The notes under the pieces: model-generated | Told to the model about the DNA's origin: nothing | Databases searched by the model: none | What the model saw: only the letters and a program-made list of their open reading frames with translations | Program-made: the position numbers and the translations under genes | Assembly (NCBI GenBank): GCA_002410555.1 | Contig: DHSR01000083.1 | Coordinates: forward strand, 57,072 to 121,071 | Length of the DNA: 64,000 bases | Reading direction: 5' to 3' | Source: Bacteroidales bacterium UBA5281 | GTDB lineage: Bacteria > Bacteroidota > Bacteroidia > Bacteroidales > Lentimicrobiaceae | Shown: positions 1 through 9,989 of the stretch, piece by piece | Layout of the letters: the number at the start of each line of letters is the position of its first letter | How positions within the stretch are numbered: position 1 is the stretch's first letter

Positions 1-2156
1 ATATCGAATGTGCCCTTTCCGGGATTTGGCGTAATGCTGAGTTGCGATTTCGGGGTTTTGCCTGATGTTTTAATTCCCACCCAGGCCTCATCCCATATGG
101 CAAGGGTATAATCTCCGGGCAACAACAATGGTACAGTTATAAACCCCATCTGCCATGGACCAGTTTGTATAAACGAGATGCTTCTCCATTGTTGGCGCGC
201 ATTCTCGCGATAGAGCAGTACCAGCGAATCGGCAGAATTTTGTATCAGATCATTGTCAAGTGCATTGCTGCGATTATATGTGAAGATACCATTTCCGGCA
301 AAGTCGGGTGAGTAAATGCCTTCTACTGACCAGTAACGGTTGTTACTCAGGGTAAGACCCGGAGATGGTATCAGGAGACTATCCGGCGCCACCCAGTGGT
401 GAGTGACTCTTATCCAGGAAGTATCACTTTCAGACAGGACGTTCAGCTTAAAGTAAGTATTGGCAAAATTGTATTCACCCACTTTATTGATGATTTTATA
501 ATTATCGGTAGTGGCGTCGGCAAAGCGCTCATCCACATCGCACATTACCAGTACTGGTTCAAAAGGTAAGATATAATTTACGGAGCCCGAAAATCCTGAG
601 AATAGGGCCGTACGGGTAAGTGTATCTCTCTGGGAATTCATAAAAGTGAGTTGGGTGCGGCAGTCGTTGGCCGGAACATTTGCACCCCTCAACTTTTGCC
701 TGAGGAAAACTTCTACATTAAACAATCCGGCAACCGGTGTAATGTTGAATGAATCCACAGAAATATGATTGTAGCCCGGACCGAATACATGAAAATCGAA
801 AAAAGATGCAAGATCGATACCGGTGTACACAGTAAGAAAGTCCCGCAATTGATAAGAATTGGCTGGTTGATAGGCAAATTGACTGAGATAGGCTTTAATG
901 CCATTAAAAAAAAGGCTATCGCCCAGATATCCGCGTAATCCATGCACTACCATGGCGCCCTTGTCGTAAATATGTGTTCCATAAGTATGATTGGATGGCA
1001 TGGGTGATAGCGGCAAATAACCACCTTCACTGATGTGGGCATAGCGCAGCACCTCCTGCATCATGTTTCGGAAGGGACCTCTGGCAGTTTCAATATCATA
1101 TAGCTTTTCGCGCATCAGGCTTTCGCTCCAGCTTGCCCAGCCTTCATTTAGCCACATATCTGCATCGGAAGCACAGGTGACCATATTGCCAAACCACATA
1201 TGTGCCAACTCATGGGCATAAAGCCATTCATCGCTCAAACTCCCATTGATGCTGCTGTGGGGATAAGCAATATTTTCAGCATGCTCCATGGCTCCTATAG
1301 CGGTACCGGTAATACCGATACGTTGAAAGGGATAGGGGCCGAAACAATTTTCATATATACCGGCAATTTGCTTCATATGCTCAAACGAGCCAGCTACTTT
1401 TGCCGTATCCTGCTGCCGGACAAAATACATAATGGGTATGGTATCCGTCAGACCTTCAAAGGCATCTTCCACCAGCGCATAAGGCCCTACAGCCACCGAA
1501 GCAAGATAGGTGGGCAGGCTCCGGTCCGATTTCCAGTGAAATTCTTTCGTTCCGTCACACCTCGTGGAAACCGATTGAAGCAATCCGCCGCAGGCAGCCA
1601 GTTTGCCGTTTTCAACCCTAATGTAATAATCGTAAAACGCGCGGTCAACAAAATCATCCACACAAGGGAACCAGGCTTTGCCCAGATTATGTGGTACCGA
1701 TTGAAAACCAACACCGAGATTAAAGGCATAGTTTCCCGAAAAATGAAAACCACCCCAGGATTCGCTGAAAGGTATACCATGATAATAAATCCATATCTTA
1801 GCAGTATCGCCGGAAGTAACGGATTGTTGCAGAATAATTTGAAGATAATCGCCGGAATGGGAAAATGATAAATAATCCCCTTCGGCTGTTTTTACTGAAT
1901 CAACAGTAAGCTGACGCAGATTTAAACCGAGTTGGCTTACCAGCGGCAGGGGTGTGGTAAAATCAATTTCAGCAATACCTTTAAGCGTATGGTTGGTAAA
2001 ATCAGTAACATCGAGATGGATACCATAATGCACCACATCAATGGTATCGCTCAATGCAACGCATTGATGGCTTTGTGCCGGAAGTTGTAACCAGGTTAAC
2101 AATATAAGCGTCAAACACATTAAGCTGCGCGGTTTGTTAAAATTGAAGTAATTCAT
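1..2156 (-). CDS. Secreted M1-type metallopeptidase with type IX sorting domain (partial, C-terminus beyond left edge)
   Basis: The open frame runs from an ATG at 2156 leftward off the window, giving about 718 residues. It starts with a signal peptide ending near LQLPAQ. It carries the gluzincin motif HELAH (residues 315-319) followed by WLNEGWASW, which supplies the third zinc ligand, and upstream a GAMEH motif corresponding to the GxMEN substrate-binding loop of M1 aminopeptidases. The His variant of that loop is, from memory, common in Bacteroidota M1-like proteins. At the very edge of the window the frame reads LSITPNPGKGTF, the typical start of a Por-type C-terminal sorting domain, so the protein is probably exported by the type IX system. 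It should release N-terminal residues from peptides outside the cell. It is divergent from the TolC-like gene. Confidence 0.88.
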   Translation of the reverse strand, partial: MNYFNFNKPRSLMCLTLILLTWLQLPAQSHQCVALSDTIDVVHYGIHLDVTDFTNHTLKGIAEIDFTTPLPLVSQLGLNLRQLTVDSVKTAEGDYLSFSHSGDYLQIILQQSVTSGDTAKIWIYYHGIPFSESWGGFHFSGNYAFNLGVGFQSVPHNLGKAWFPCVDDFVDRAFYDYYIRVENGKLAACGGLLQSVSTRCDGTKEFHWKSDRSLPTYLASVAVGPYALVEDAFEGLTDTIPIMYFVRQQDTAKVAGSFEHMKQIAGIYENCFGPYPFQRIGITGTAIGAMEHAENIAYPHSSINGSLSDEWLYAHELAHMWFGNMVTCASDADMWLNEGWASWSESLMREKLYDIETARGPFRNMMQEVLRYAHISEGGYLPLSPMPSNHTYGTHIYDKGAMVVHGLRGYLGDSLFFNGIKAYLSQFAYQPANSYQLRDFLTVYTGIDLASFFDFHVFGPGYNHISVDSFNITPVAGLFNVEVFLRQKLRGANVPANDCRTQLTFMNSQRDTLTRTALFSGFSGSVNYILPFEPVLVMCDVDERFADATTDNYKIINKVGEYNFANTYFKLNVLSESDTSWIRVTHHWVAPDSLLIPSPGLTLSNNRYWSVEGIYSPDFAGNGIFTYNRSNALDNDLIQNSADSLVLLYRENARQQWRSISFIQTGPWQMGFITVPLLLPGDYTLAIWDEAWVGIKTSGKTPKSQLSITPNPGKGTFD

Positions 2157-2401
2157 ACTTTAGCTCAAAGGTTAATCGTAAATTTGCGTAAAATTAACTT
2201 AAAACTGCCAATTAAAACTATATTTTTGACAAAGTAAAGCGAACAGGAGTTTGTTGTGTCCGTTTATGAAACTTACGGTGAGCGTTAGCGTACAGACACG
2301 AGGAACTAATCAGGCTCAACACACAGCTAATCAATCGAATAGCAGATTGGCACAATATTTAACAACATTTGATTCGATACTGAACCCACAAACCCATTAA
2401 A

Positions 2402-3841
2402 ATGAATAGAATTAAACGATTGCTGATATTTACCGGATGTTTGCTGCTGATGGCAACTACAGCGCCTGCACAAAAAATATGGAGCTTACAGGAGTGTGTA
2501 GAACACGCCCTGACCAATAATCTTCAGATAAAAAAGCAAATGCTACTGGTAGAGGCTTCCAGGGCCGATGTATTGCAGTCAAAACTGGATTTGCTGCCCG
2601 GAATAACGGGCAATGCTTCACATGCCTATAATTATGGTCAAACCATTGACCGATACACCAACCAGTTTGCCACCAGCCGGGTACAGTCAAATAACTTTTA
2701 CCTTCAGTCGGGCGTTACCCTGTTCAATGGATTTCAAAAGCTAAACCTGATCAAACAAAATCAGTTGGATCTGCTGGCTACCCGGGAAGAAGCCGATAAG
2801 TTCATGAATGATATCTCACTCAATATTGCTACCTTTTATCTTCAGGTACTCTTTTACAAAGAGCTGGTGGAGATTCGCAGCAATCAGCTTGAAATTACCA
2901 ATCAACAGGTAGAGCGCATGAATAAACTGGTAAATGCCGGCACCATGGCACAAGGCGATCTGTTTACCATTGAGGCTCAACTTGCAGGGGAAGAGTCCAG
3001 TCTGATAAGTGCTGAAAACGAGCTAGAGCTGTCGTTACTTACTTTAAGTCAATTGCTCGATCTGCCATCTGCCGATGGTTTTGATATTGAAAAGCCGGAA
3101 ATAAGTCTGGAAGATGACCCCGGGTTGATGGCCAGTGCCGAAGAGGTTTATAAAATTGCCGAAGGACGTATGCCTGAGATTAAGGCTGCCGATTATCGCA
3201 TGCAAAGCAGTGAGCGTCAGCTTGCACGTGCCAGGGGCAGCTATTATCCCAGCCTGGCTCTGAGTGGAAGCTGGGGCACTGGGTATTCAGGCGCAAGCTC
3301 TGTAATTGATCAGATAACACTGGGGCAACCCCGGCTGATTGGTTTCGCCGAAAGACCAGGTAACGACCCCCTGAATGTATACGCCTATCAGGAAAACTAC
3401 ACTACAAAAACCAAGCCCTGGGGCGACCAGATCAGAGACAATAACAATCAAACCATAGGACTGTATCTCACCATTCCTATCTTAAACGGCTGGCAGAGCC
3501 GAACCATGGTCAATAAATCCAAAATTGCCCTGGAGTCTGCACGTCTGGATTTAGACCTTCAGAAACTGGCCCTGAGAAAAACCATTCAACAAGCCTGGGC
3601 CGATGCAAGAGCTGCACTGAAAAATTATTATGCATCGCAAAAAAAACAAACAGCTACCCAGGAGTCATTTCGTTATGCCGATCAGAAATTCAATGTAGGG
3701 ATTATGAATTCGGTGGATTACAACAATGCCAAAAAGGACCTCACCAATGCCGAATCGGAAATGCTTCAAAGCAAATACGATTATGTATTTAAAAAAACCG
3801 TGCTTGATTTTTATATGGGTAAACCACTTTCACTTCAATAA
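2402..3841 (+). CDS. TolC-family outer membrane efflux protein
   Basis: This 479-residue protein has an N-terminal signal peptide (cleavage near TAPAQ) followed by SLQECVEHALTNNLQIKK, the classic start of the first outer membrane efflux protein repeat. The rest is long alpha-helical sequence with two such repeats, ending in VDYNNAKKDLTNAESEMLQ, the second repeat's helical hairpin. TolC-type proteins form trimeric channels through the outer membrane and periplasm for export pumps or type I secretion. An intrinsic terminator follows at once, so it is transcribed separately from the adaptor gene downstream, although the two probably act together. No pump (RND or ABC) gene lies in the window. Confidence 0.93.
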   Translation: MNRIKRLLIFTGCLLLMATTAPAQKIWSLQECVEHALTNNLQIKKQMLLVEASRADVLQSKLDLLPGITGNASHAYNYGQTIDRYTNQFATSRVQSNNFYLQSGVTLFNGFQKLNLIKQNQLDLLATREEADKFMNDISLNIATFYLQVLFYKELVEIRSNQLEITNQQVERMNKLVNAGTMAQGDLFTIEAQLAGEESSLISAENELELSLLTLSQLLDLPSADGFDIEKPEISLEDDPGLMASAEEVYKIAEGRMPEIKAADYRMQSSERQLARARGSYYPSLALSGSWGTGYSGASSVIDQITLGQPRLIGFAERPGNDPLNVYAYQENYTTKTKPWGDQIRDNNNQTIGLYLTIPILNGWQSRTMVNKSKIALESARLDLDLQKLALRKTIQQAWADARAALKNYYASQKKQTATQESFRYADQKFNVGIMNSVDYNNAKKDLTNAESEMLQSKYDYVFKKTVLDFYMGKPLSLQ

Positions 3842-3857
3842 CAGGAGCTATGGCAGG

Positions 3858-3888
3858 CACCCGAAGATTTACTTTCGGGTGTTTTTTT
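3858..3888 (+). terminator. Intrinsic terminator after the TolC-like gene
   Basis: Arms CACCCGAA and TTCGGGTG pair across an 8-base loop and are followed directly by seven T residues. The structure begins 17 bases after the stop codon. Confidence 0.85.
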
Positions 3889-3979
3889 GTTTTTTATAGC
3901 GATTTTGTTGCATTTACTCATTAAAAATGGAATAGAAGCATGAAAATATGTACTTTTATACGATAAAAAAGAATAACGA

Positions 3980-5347
3980 ATGAAAAGAAAAAGCATTATA
4001 CGCTGGGGCATTGCGCTACTGGTGATTTTGATTGTAATACTGGCTGTTGCCCGCAAACAGGGCTGGATTGGCAAAGAGGATGCTACAGAAGTAACCATTG
4101 AAACAGCTGCCAGGCTTTCCATTGTGGAAACAGTTTCAGCCAATGGTAAAATTCAACCCGAAATTGAAGTCAAACTATCACCCGATGTGAGTGGTGAGGT
4201 GGTTGAATTGTATGTTAAGGAAGGCGATCAGGTAAAGACAGGTGATCTGCTGGCTAAAATTGATCCCAAAATTTATGCCTCGAATTACGACCGCCTGATG
4301 GCTGCTTTAAATACACAGAAAGCCAATCTTGCCAATTCAATGGCAAGGGTATCACAGGTTAAGGCACAATTCATTAATGCAGAATCAAGTTTTAAACGCA
4401 ATGAAACCCTGTTCAGGCAAAATGCCATTTCTGCCTCCGAATATGATGCAGCCAAATCGGCTTATGAAGTAGCGAAAGCCGAAGTAAATGCGGCTGAACA
4501 AAGTGTTAAGGCTGCTGAGTATTCGGTTAAAAGCGCTGAGGCTTCCTTGAAAGAAGCTTCTGAAAACTTATATAAAACTTCAATATATGCTCCGGTGGAT
4601 GGCACCATCTCAAAGCTAAATGTGGAGAAAGGTGAGCGTGTTGCAGGAGCATCACAATTTTCATCGGGCACCGAAATATTGCGCATTGCAAATCTTGCGG
4701 TCATGGAAGTAATAGTAAGTGTTAATGAAAATGATATTGTCCGTGTAGCCATCAACGATACCGCACTGGTTGAAGTCGATTCTTACCTTAACCGGAAGTT
4801 CAAGGGCATCATTACGCAAATTGCAACCTCGGCAAACGTAGCGGGCACAAGTGTAGATCAGGTGACAAATTTCGATGTTAAAGTAAGAATGCTGCCCTCC
4901 TCCTATGCTGATCTGAGTATTGAAGGGCAGGCGGCAGCATCTCCTTTCCGCCCGGGCATGTCGGCCACTGTGGATATTCAGACTGAGCGGGCCGATAATA
5001 TATTAGCTGTTCCCATTCAGGCCGTTACTACCCGCAGCGATTCTACCCTTAACCTGCAAAAATCAGCAGAAAAAAAGGATGACGACAATTTGTCCACTTC
5101 TGTTGAGGGTACTTTAGTTTCTGAGGGCACCTCTACTCCCGAATATGTTTTTATTGAAGAAGGAGGCATCGCTCTTATGAAGCGTGTAAAAACAGGAATA
5201 CAGGACAATACTCACATACAAATACTTGAAGGAATAGCAGAGGGTGATAAGGTGATCAGTGGCCCCTATCGCGCAGTTTCCAAAACCCTGAAAGATGGTG
5301 ATAAAGTGGAAGTGGTTTCCAAAGAGTCATTGTTCAATAAGAAATAG
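3980..5347 (+). CDS. HlyD/MacA-type periplasmic adaptor of an efflux pump
   Basis: The 455-residue protein has one N-terminal membrane anchor (about residues 8-27). A biotinyl-lipoyl-like half (GEVVELYVKEGDQVKTGDLL) comes next, then a long alanine-rich helical hairpin (about 100-190), the second lipoyl half (SIYAPVDGTISKLNVEKGERV), and beta-barrel and membrane-proximal domains. This is the standard membrane fusion protein order. A hydrophilic insertion of about 35 residues (around 350-385, rich in Ser, Glu, Asp and Lys) sits just before the last domain. Such adaptors connect an inner membrane ABC or RND transporter to a TolC channel. tsaB follows 12 bases downstream, so the two are probably co-transcribed. 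The missing inner membrane partner must be encoded elsewhere. Confidence 0.92.
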   Translation: MKRKSIIRWGIALLVILIVILAVARKQGWIGKEDATEVTIETAARLSIVETVSANGKIQPEIEVKLSPDVSGEVVELYVKEGDQVKTGDLLAKIDPKIYASNYDRLMAALNTQKANLANSMARVSQVKAQFINAESSFKRNETLFRQNAISASEYDAAKSAYEVAKAEVNAAEQSVKAAEYSVKSAEASLKEASENLYKTSIYAPVDGTISKLNVEKGERVAGASQFSSGTEILRIANLAVMEVIVSVNENDIVRVAINDTALVEVDSYLNRKFKGIITQIATSANVAGTSVDQVTNFDVKVRMLPSSYADLSIEGQAAASPFRPGMSATVDIQTERADNILAVPIQAVTTRSDSTLNLQKSAEKKDDDNLSTSVEGTLVSEGTSTPEYVFIEEGGIALMKRVKTGIQDNTHIQILEGIAEGDKVISGPYRAVSKTLKDGDKVEVVSKESLFNKK

Positions 5348-5359
5348 CCGGGCCTGAAC

Positions 5360-6058
5360 ATGTCAACTTTATTGTGTCTTGAAACGGCCACCGCCGTTTG
5401 TAGTGTTGCCCTGGTGCGTGATGGCAGCGTTACGGGACTGCGCGAAACCCAGATTACCAACAGCCATGCTGCCCTGGTAGCCGTCTTTATTGATGAGCTC
5501 ATCCGCGACCACCTCTCAGGTGTTAAAGATATTGATGGGGTAGTGGTAAGCAGCGGCCCGGGCTCATACACAGGTTTACGTATTGGTGTTTCCACCGCAA
5601 AGGGCTTATGTTATGCGCTGGATATTCCCTTGCTTTCAGTGGGTACGACTTTAAGCATGGCCTGGGGCATGAAATCCGTTTTTAATGGTGCTTCTGATTT
5701 ACCATTCATCTATGCACCCATGATTGATGCCCGCCGCATGGAGGTATATACTGCATTGTATAACCATAGATTGGAGGTAGTTCAACCAGTCAGCGCTCAA
5801 ATAATCCAACCCGATATGTTTGATGGGTTAATTGAGAAACATCTAATCATTCTTGCCGGTGATGGTGCACAGAAATGTAAAGCAGTTTTTAATCATCCTA
5901 ATCTCAGGTTTATCGATGACTTTACCAATTCAGCAGCTCATCTGGCGAGCATTGCTACCGCTAAATTTGAACAACAACATTTTGAAGATACTGCCAATTT
6001 TGAACCATTTTATCTGAAAGATTTTATTGCCGGGAAACCAAAAGTAAAAGGTTTATGA
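5360..6058 (+). CDS. tsaB: TsaB, tRNA threonylcarbamoyladenosine synthesis subunit
   Basis: At 232 residues this has the usual TsaB length. It shows the family signature SSGPGSYTGLRIGVSTAKGL (residues 64-83) near the N-terminus, after LCLETATAVCSVAL, the degenerate ASKHA phosphate-binding strand. TsaB is the inactive M22-type paralogue that dimerises with TsaD and, with TsaE and TsaC, makes the t6A37 modification on tRNAs reading ANN codons. It starts 12 bases after the adaptor gene. It converges on menE with only 8 bases between stop codons. Confidence 0.95.
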   Translation: MSTLLCLETATAVCSVALVRDGSVTGLRETQITNSHAALVAVFIDELIRDHLSGVKDIDGVVVSSGPGSYTGLRIGVSTAKGLCYALDIPLLSVGTTLSMAWGMKSVFNGASDLPFIYAPMIDARRMEVYTALYNHRLEVVQPVSAQIIQPDMFDGLIEKHLIILAGDGAQKCKAVFNHPNLRFIDDFTNSAAHLASIATAKFEQQHFEDTANFEPFYLKDFIAGKPKVKGL

Positions 6059-6066
6059 TTTAGATA

Positions 6067-7161
6067 TCAAAGCAAAGTTTTCATTGTCATCTTTCTGTTT
6101 ATCTTTCCATTTTCCCCCTCATGAAAAGTTGAAGTACAGTAAATTTGGCGGGGAAGTTCAGTTTTTCTGAGCAATTTGGCCATTTTCTTATTTAGTTCAT
6201 CCAGATATTCCTTACACAGCAATTCGGATTTTTCTACAACCAGTACAGGCACTTCGCCCAATTTATCATCGGTAACAGATGAAATAAAAAAACGATGCGA
6301 AATTAGGGGGGCAATTTTTTGTTCAATCATTTCCGGAAACAGTTTCAGACCTCCGCTATTGATCACATTGTCAAACCGGCCCAGCCAGCGAAACTTACCA
6401 GATGAGCCAGGGCGAATTACATCATTGGTCACTACCGGATGGTTATTCAGATAGGGCACTTTGGCTATCAGACATCCTCTTTTATCGGTGGAAATGGTAA
6501 TTCCTGGCAGCAAGGTGAATTCCTGACTACTCTCTTTCCCTGACATTCGGCGAACCGCAATGTGGGTGATGGTTTCGGTCATACCATAAGTGGCAAAAAC
6601 ACGATTGTTTAAATTTCTTATACCTGCTTCAAGGGAGGGACTTACCGGTGCACCTCCGACAATAATGGTATTTATGGCTTCCAGTTTGGATTTCAGCTCT
6701 TCGGATTCCAGCGCATTCATTACCTGAACCGGCAGCATGGCAGCAAAATGTATGGTGGTATTATCGGGAATAAACTCCAGGGGTGAATTCGTGGGAGGTA
6801 CTGCAATCAGGTTCATGCGGTGCACCATTGCCCTGACCACCATCATGAGGCCGGCAATATAATTCACCCGCAAACAAAGTAAGGCTTGTTGATCCGGCAG
6901 TAAATCAAAAAAGCGGCCGGTAAGGCTGGCCGAGGCTACCATGGCTTCTTTCGACAGGCGAATGTTTTTAGGAATGCCGGTTGAGCCTGAAGTCATTATT
7001 TCAACAAAGCTCCGGTTATCCAGCCAATGTATGATAAACTGTCCCAGACTTTGTTTCCATTCCACCTCTTCAGCTTCCACAAGCATCCTGGCATATTCCA
7101 GCAGTTGTGCACGATTAAAATGCTGTCCTGAAAGGATAAGTTCTTCGGGTATGCCTTTCAT
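6067..7161 (-). CDS. menE: MenE, o-succinylbenzoate-CoA ligase
   Basis: This 364-residue protein is a short member of the AMP-binding adenylation family. It shows the phosphate-binding loop TSGSTGIPKNI (residues 57-67), an ATYGMTET motif in the middle and RWLGRFDNVINSGG towards the C-terminus. Its length is below that of typical acyl-CoA ligases (about 500) but fits the compact MenE of Bacteroidota. It activates o-succinylbenzoate to its CoA thioester in menaquinone synthesis. It is the last gene of the operon, starting 4 bases after menC. Confidence 0.92.
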   Translation of the reverse strand: MKGIPEELILSGQHFNRAQLLEYARMLVEAEEVEWKQSLGQFIIHWLDNRSFVEIMTSGSTGIPKNIRLSKEAMVASASLTGRFFDLLPDQQALLCLRVNYIAGLMMVVRAMVHRMNLIAVPPTNSPLEFIPDNTTIHFAAMLPVQVMNALESEELKSKLEAINTIIVGGAPVSPSLEAGIRNLNNRVFATYGMTETITHIAVRRMSGKESSQEFTLLPGITISTDKRGCLIAKVPYLNNHPVVTNDVIRPGSSGKFRWLGRFDNVINSGGLKLFPEMIEQKIAPLISHRFFISSVTDDKLGEVPVLVVEKSELLCKEYLDELNKKMAKLLRKTELPRQIYCTSTFHEGENGKINRKMTMKTLL

Positions 7162-7165
7162 ATTC

Positions 7166-8221
7166 TCATCCTTTTATAAAGTTAAGATTCCAGGCAGCAT
7201 CGGGATTATAATGGAGCGCTCCATTTTTTATTTCGAGGGGCGAATCAAAATTATTGGCATACAGGCTACCTGTTCCCAATCCCTGGGGTAATGGGTTTGC
7301 AAGAGTAGCCGTCCATTGAGCTATGGCATTCAGGCCTACATTTGATTCCAGGGCAGAGGTAACCCACCAGTCAATGCCCCGCTCCCGGGCCAGATCGATC
7401 CATTCCCTGGAAGCGGAAAAACCGCCCAACAATCCGGGTTTCAAAATGAGGTATTGAGGCTCAATACTATCCAGGAGTTGGATTTTTTCCGTTAGTGAAT
7501 TTATGCCAATCATTTCTTCATCCAGGGCAATGGGGATGGGCGAATTGCGGCAGAGTTGTGCCATAAGCTGCACCTGTCCCTGTCTGATGGGTTGTTCAAT
7601 AGAATGAATGGTAAAAGCTGCCAATTGCTCCAGCTTTTCCATTGCCTCATCCGCCCTGAAGGCGCCATTGGCATCCAGGCGAACCGTAATCTGATCGGCT
7701 GAAAAGGAAGCGCGAATGTGCCGGAGTATGCCAAGCTCCGTTTCAAAGTCGAGTGCACCCACTTTCATTTTAAGCACTTTAAACCCTTGTGACAGTTTTT
7801 GGTCCAGTTGTGTGAGCATAAAATCTTCATCTCCCATCCAGATCAGCCCATTTATGGGAATCGACGCCTTGCCGCAGGTAAATGGAGTATCAAAAAGCAA
7901 GCGCCTGCCGCCAGAGGCCAGATCGAGCAGTGCAGTTTCAAGGGCGAAATCAATGGAAGGCCATGCTCCGGGTGAATAGGCAGGCAGGTGACCCAGTTTA
8001 TTGATTTCACTTACCAATTGATTCATCCGGGCTTCAAAGCCGGGCTTGTCATCATAACTAAGCCCGGGTATCGTTCCGCTTTCACCAATGCCAAAAACTT
8101 CTGGATTCAGAGAATGACTCAACACCAGATAATAGACCATCTTATGCTGTAAAACTCCTCTTGAGGTGCCGGCAGCTTGCTTGAACTGAAGCTGATGCTT
8201 ATATAAGCGGGCTTTAATCAT
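7166..8221 (-). CDS. menC: MenC, o-succinylbenzoate synthase
   Basis: The 351-residue protein has the enolase superfamily layout: a capping domain, then a barrel with KVLKMKVG (the catalytic Lys pair), VRLDANGAF (first metal ligand), ALDEEM (third metal ligand) and LILKPGLLGG (catalytic Lys on the opposite face). With flanking menE and menA the assignment to o-succinylbenzoate synthase is secure. The enzyme dehydrates 2-succinyl-6-hydroxy-2,4-cyclohexadiene-1-carboxylate. The gaps to menA and menE are 4 bases each. Confidence 0.93.
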   Translation of the reverse strand: MIKARLYKHQLQFKQAAGTSRGVLQHKMVYYLVLSHSLNPEVFGIGESGTIPGLSYDDKPGFEARMNQLVSEINKLGHLPAYSPGAWPSIDFALETALLDLASGGRRLLFDTPFTCGKASIPINGLIWMGDEDFMLTQLDQKLSQGFKVLKMKVGALDFETELGILRHIRASFSADQITVRLDANGAFRADEAMEKLEQLAAFTIHSIEQPIRQGQVQLMAQLCRNSPIPIALDEEMIGINSLTEKIQLLDSIEPQYLILKPGLLGGFSASREWIDLARERGIDWWVTSALESNVGLNAIAQWTATLANPLPQGLGTGSLYANNFDSPLEIKNGALHYNPDAAWNLNFIKG

Positions 8222-8225
8222 GACA

Positions 8226-9134
8226 TCAAAACATAAGGCTTAACCCGAAAAAAATTACGGTAAAAAAGGTGCCAATGGCCAATATTCTGAGCTGAGGGTC
8301 AAGAGCTGCGGGATCAGTATTTTTAAATATCACCATCAGGTGTCTCCAAAAATAGAAGATCATTACCAGATATATAAACTGGCTGGCATGCTTAAAGCTC
8401 AACAGGGTATAGATCATCAGTGCCAGTATAGCACCAATCACCAGAAATGCGTGATACTTTTTAGCCCAGGAGGCACCCATGGCAACCACCAGGGTACGCT
8501 TACCCGAACGGGTATCTCCTTTTACATCACGCATATTGTTTACGTTAAGCACAGCCGTGCTGAACAAACCCACCGAAGCCGCTGGCAACCAAAGGCTGCC
8601 TGGTATATAGCCGGTATGCAGGTAATAGGTACCTACTACACCGGTAAGCCCAAAGAACAGAAAAACAAACAAATCGCCCAGACCTTTATAGCCGTATGGC
8701 CGGCTTCCGGCGGTGTATACTATGGCGGAGATAAGAGCGGCAATTCCCAGAACCATAAACATAAGCCAATCTATGGATGGTGCAAAGCCAACACCCATTC
8801 CGATAAGTACAATACCCGATGAAAGTGCCATTATGGAGATGATAATGACTGCCAATTTCATATTTCTCAGGCTGATGGCACCACTTTGCACCGACCGGGC
8901 CGGCCCCACTCTATGGTGGTTGTCGGCACCGTTCACGGTATCTCCATAGTCGTTAGCCAGGTTGCTGAGCACCTGTAAAAACAAGGTAGTTGCCAAAGCC
9001 AATCCAAATACGCTCCATTTAAACGGGCGGTCGTGCCAGGCCACAAAACTACCCATAAGTGTACTCGAAAAGGCGAGCGGCAGGGTGCGCGGCCGGGCGG
9101 CATGTATCCAGGCAACTACTGATTTATTCTTCAC
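8226..9134 (-). CDS. menA: MenA, 1,4-dihydroxy-2-naphthoate polyprenyltransferase
   Basis: This 302-residue integral membrane protein of the UbiA family has the two Asp-rich metal and prenyl-diphosphate sites: NDYGDTVNGAD (residues 61-71) and NNMRDVKGDTRSGKRTL (near 200). Multiple hydrophobic segments surround them. It attaches the isoprenoid tail to dihydroxynaphthoate, giving demethylmenaquinone. The start codon is GTG: an in-frame TAA lies immediately upstream and the next ATG is too far inside the conserved region. Confidence 0.93.
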   Translation of the reverse strand: MKNKSVVAWIHAARPRTLPLAFSSTLMGSFVAWHDRPFKWSVFGLALATTLFLQVLSNLANDYGDTVNGADNHHRVGPARSVQSGAISLRNMKLAVIIISIMALSSGIVLIGMGVGFAPSIDWLMFMVLGIAALISAIVYTAGSRPYGYKGLGDLFVFLFFGLTGVVGTYYLHTGYIPGSLWLPAASVGLFSTAVLNVNNMRDVKGDTRSGKRTLVVAMGASWAKKYHAFLVIGAILALMIYTLLSFKHASQFIYLVMIFYFWRHLMVIFKNTDPAALDPQLRILAIGTFFTVIFFGLSLMF

Positions 9135-9164
9135 TTATTAAAAATTTATTTTATACCCTCATTA

Positions 9165-9989
9165 TTATGGAAACTTCGGAAACTGCTGGAAATCAGGCAA
9201 TCGTTTTTCGAGGAATGCCTTTTTTCCTTCCTGTGCTTCTTCGGTAAGATAATAAAGCAGCGTTGCATTTCCGGCCAATTCCTGAAGACCAGCCTGACCA
9301 TCCAGTTCAGCATTCAGTGCAAGTTTAACCATTCTCAATGCCAGAGGGCTGCGCAACATAATGGTTTTACACCAATCAACCACCTCATCTTCCAGTTGAT
9401 TAAAGGGAACCACTTTGTTTACCAATCCCATATCCAATGCTTCCTGAGCTGAATATTGCCGGCAAAGGAACCATATTTCGCGGGCTTTTTTCTGGCCCAC
9501 TATCCGTGCCAGATATGACGATCCAAAACCACCATCAAAACTGCCGACTTTGGGGCCTGTTTGCCCGAAGATGGCATTTTCAGAAGCAATGGTCAGATCG
9601 CAAACTACATGCAACACATGACCACCCCCAATGGCATAACCATTTACCATAGCTATTACCGGTTTGGGAAGTGAGCGTATCAGCTTTTGCAAATCCAGCA
9701 CATTCAGTCGCGGAATTCCATCCTTTCCCACATAACCACCATGGCCTTTGATGTTTTGATCGCCACCACTGCAAAAAGCCTTGTCCCCTTCACCGGTAAT
9801 AACTACAACCCCAACATTATCAGCTTCACGGCAATACTGCATGGCATCTATCATCTCTTTTACGGTATCAGGAGTAAAAGCATTGTGATAACGCGGGCGA
9901 TTGATGGTGATGCGCGCTATACCTTCAAAAAAATCAAATTTAATCTCTTCGTATTCTTTAATCTTCGACCAATTACGTGTATTTTTCAT
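9165..9989 (-). CDS. menB: MenB, 1,4-dihydroxy-2-naphthoyl-CoA synthase
   Basis: The 274-residue crotonase-fold enzyme contains CSGGDQNIKGHGGYVGKDG, the VNGYAIGGGHVLHVVCDLTIA oxyanion-hole region and QTGPKVGSFDGGFGSSYLAR. The SFDGG stretch and the GHGGY loop separate MenB from ordinary enoyl-CoA hydratases. It closes the second ring from o-succinylbenzoyl-CoA. Its ATG overlaps the menD stop codon by 4 bases (ATGA), indicating translational coupling. Confidence 0.95.
   Translation of the reverse strand: MKNTRNWSKIKEYEEIKFDFFEGIARITINRPRYHNAFTPDTVKEMIDAMQYCREADNVGVVVITGEGDKAFCSGGDQNIKGHGGYVGKDGIPRLNVLDLQKLIRSLPKPVIAMVNGYAIGGGHVLHVVCDLTIASENAIFGQTGPKVGSFDGGFGSSYLARIVGQKKAREIWFLCRQYSAQEALDMGLVNKVVPFNQLEDEVVDWCKTIMLRSPLALRMVKLALNAELDGQAGLQELAGNATLLYYLTEEAQEGKKAFLEKRLPDFQQFPKFP

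Noticed and set aside
1200..1868. Long plus-strand frame opposite the M1 peptidase
   Set aside because: It is the antisense of a clearly coding frame with zinc-peptidase motifs.
2266..2400. 44-residue open frame ending just before the TolC-like ATG, a possible leader peptide
   Set aside because: It has no hydrophobic or regulatory pattern, no associated hairpin pair and no ribosome binding site. The close join to the TolC start may be chance.
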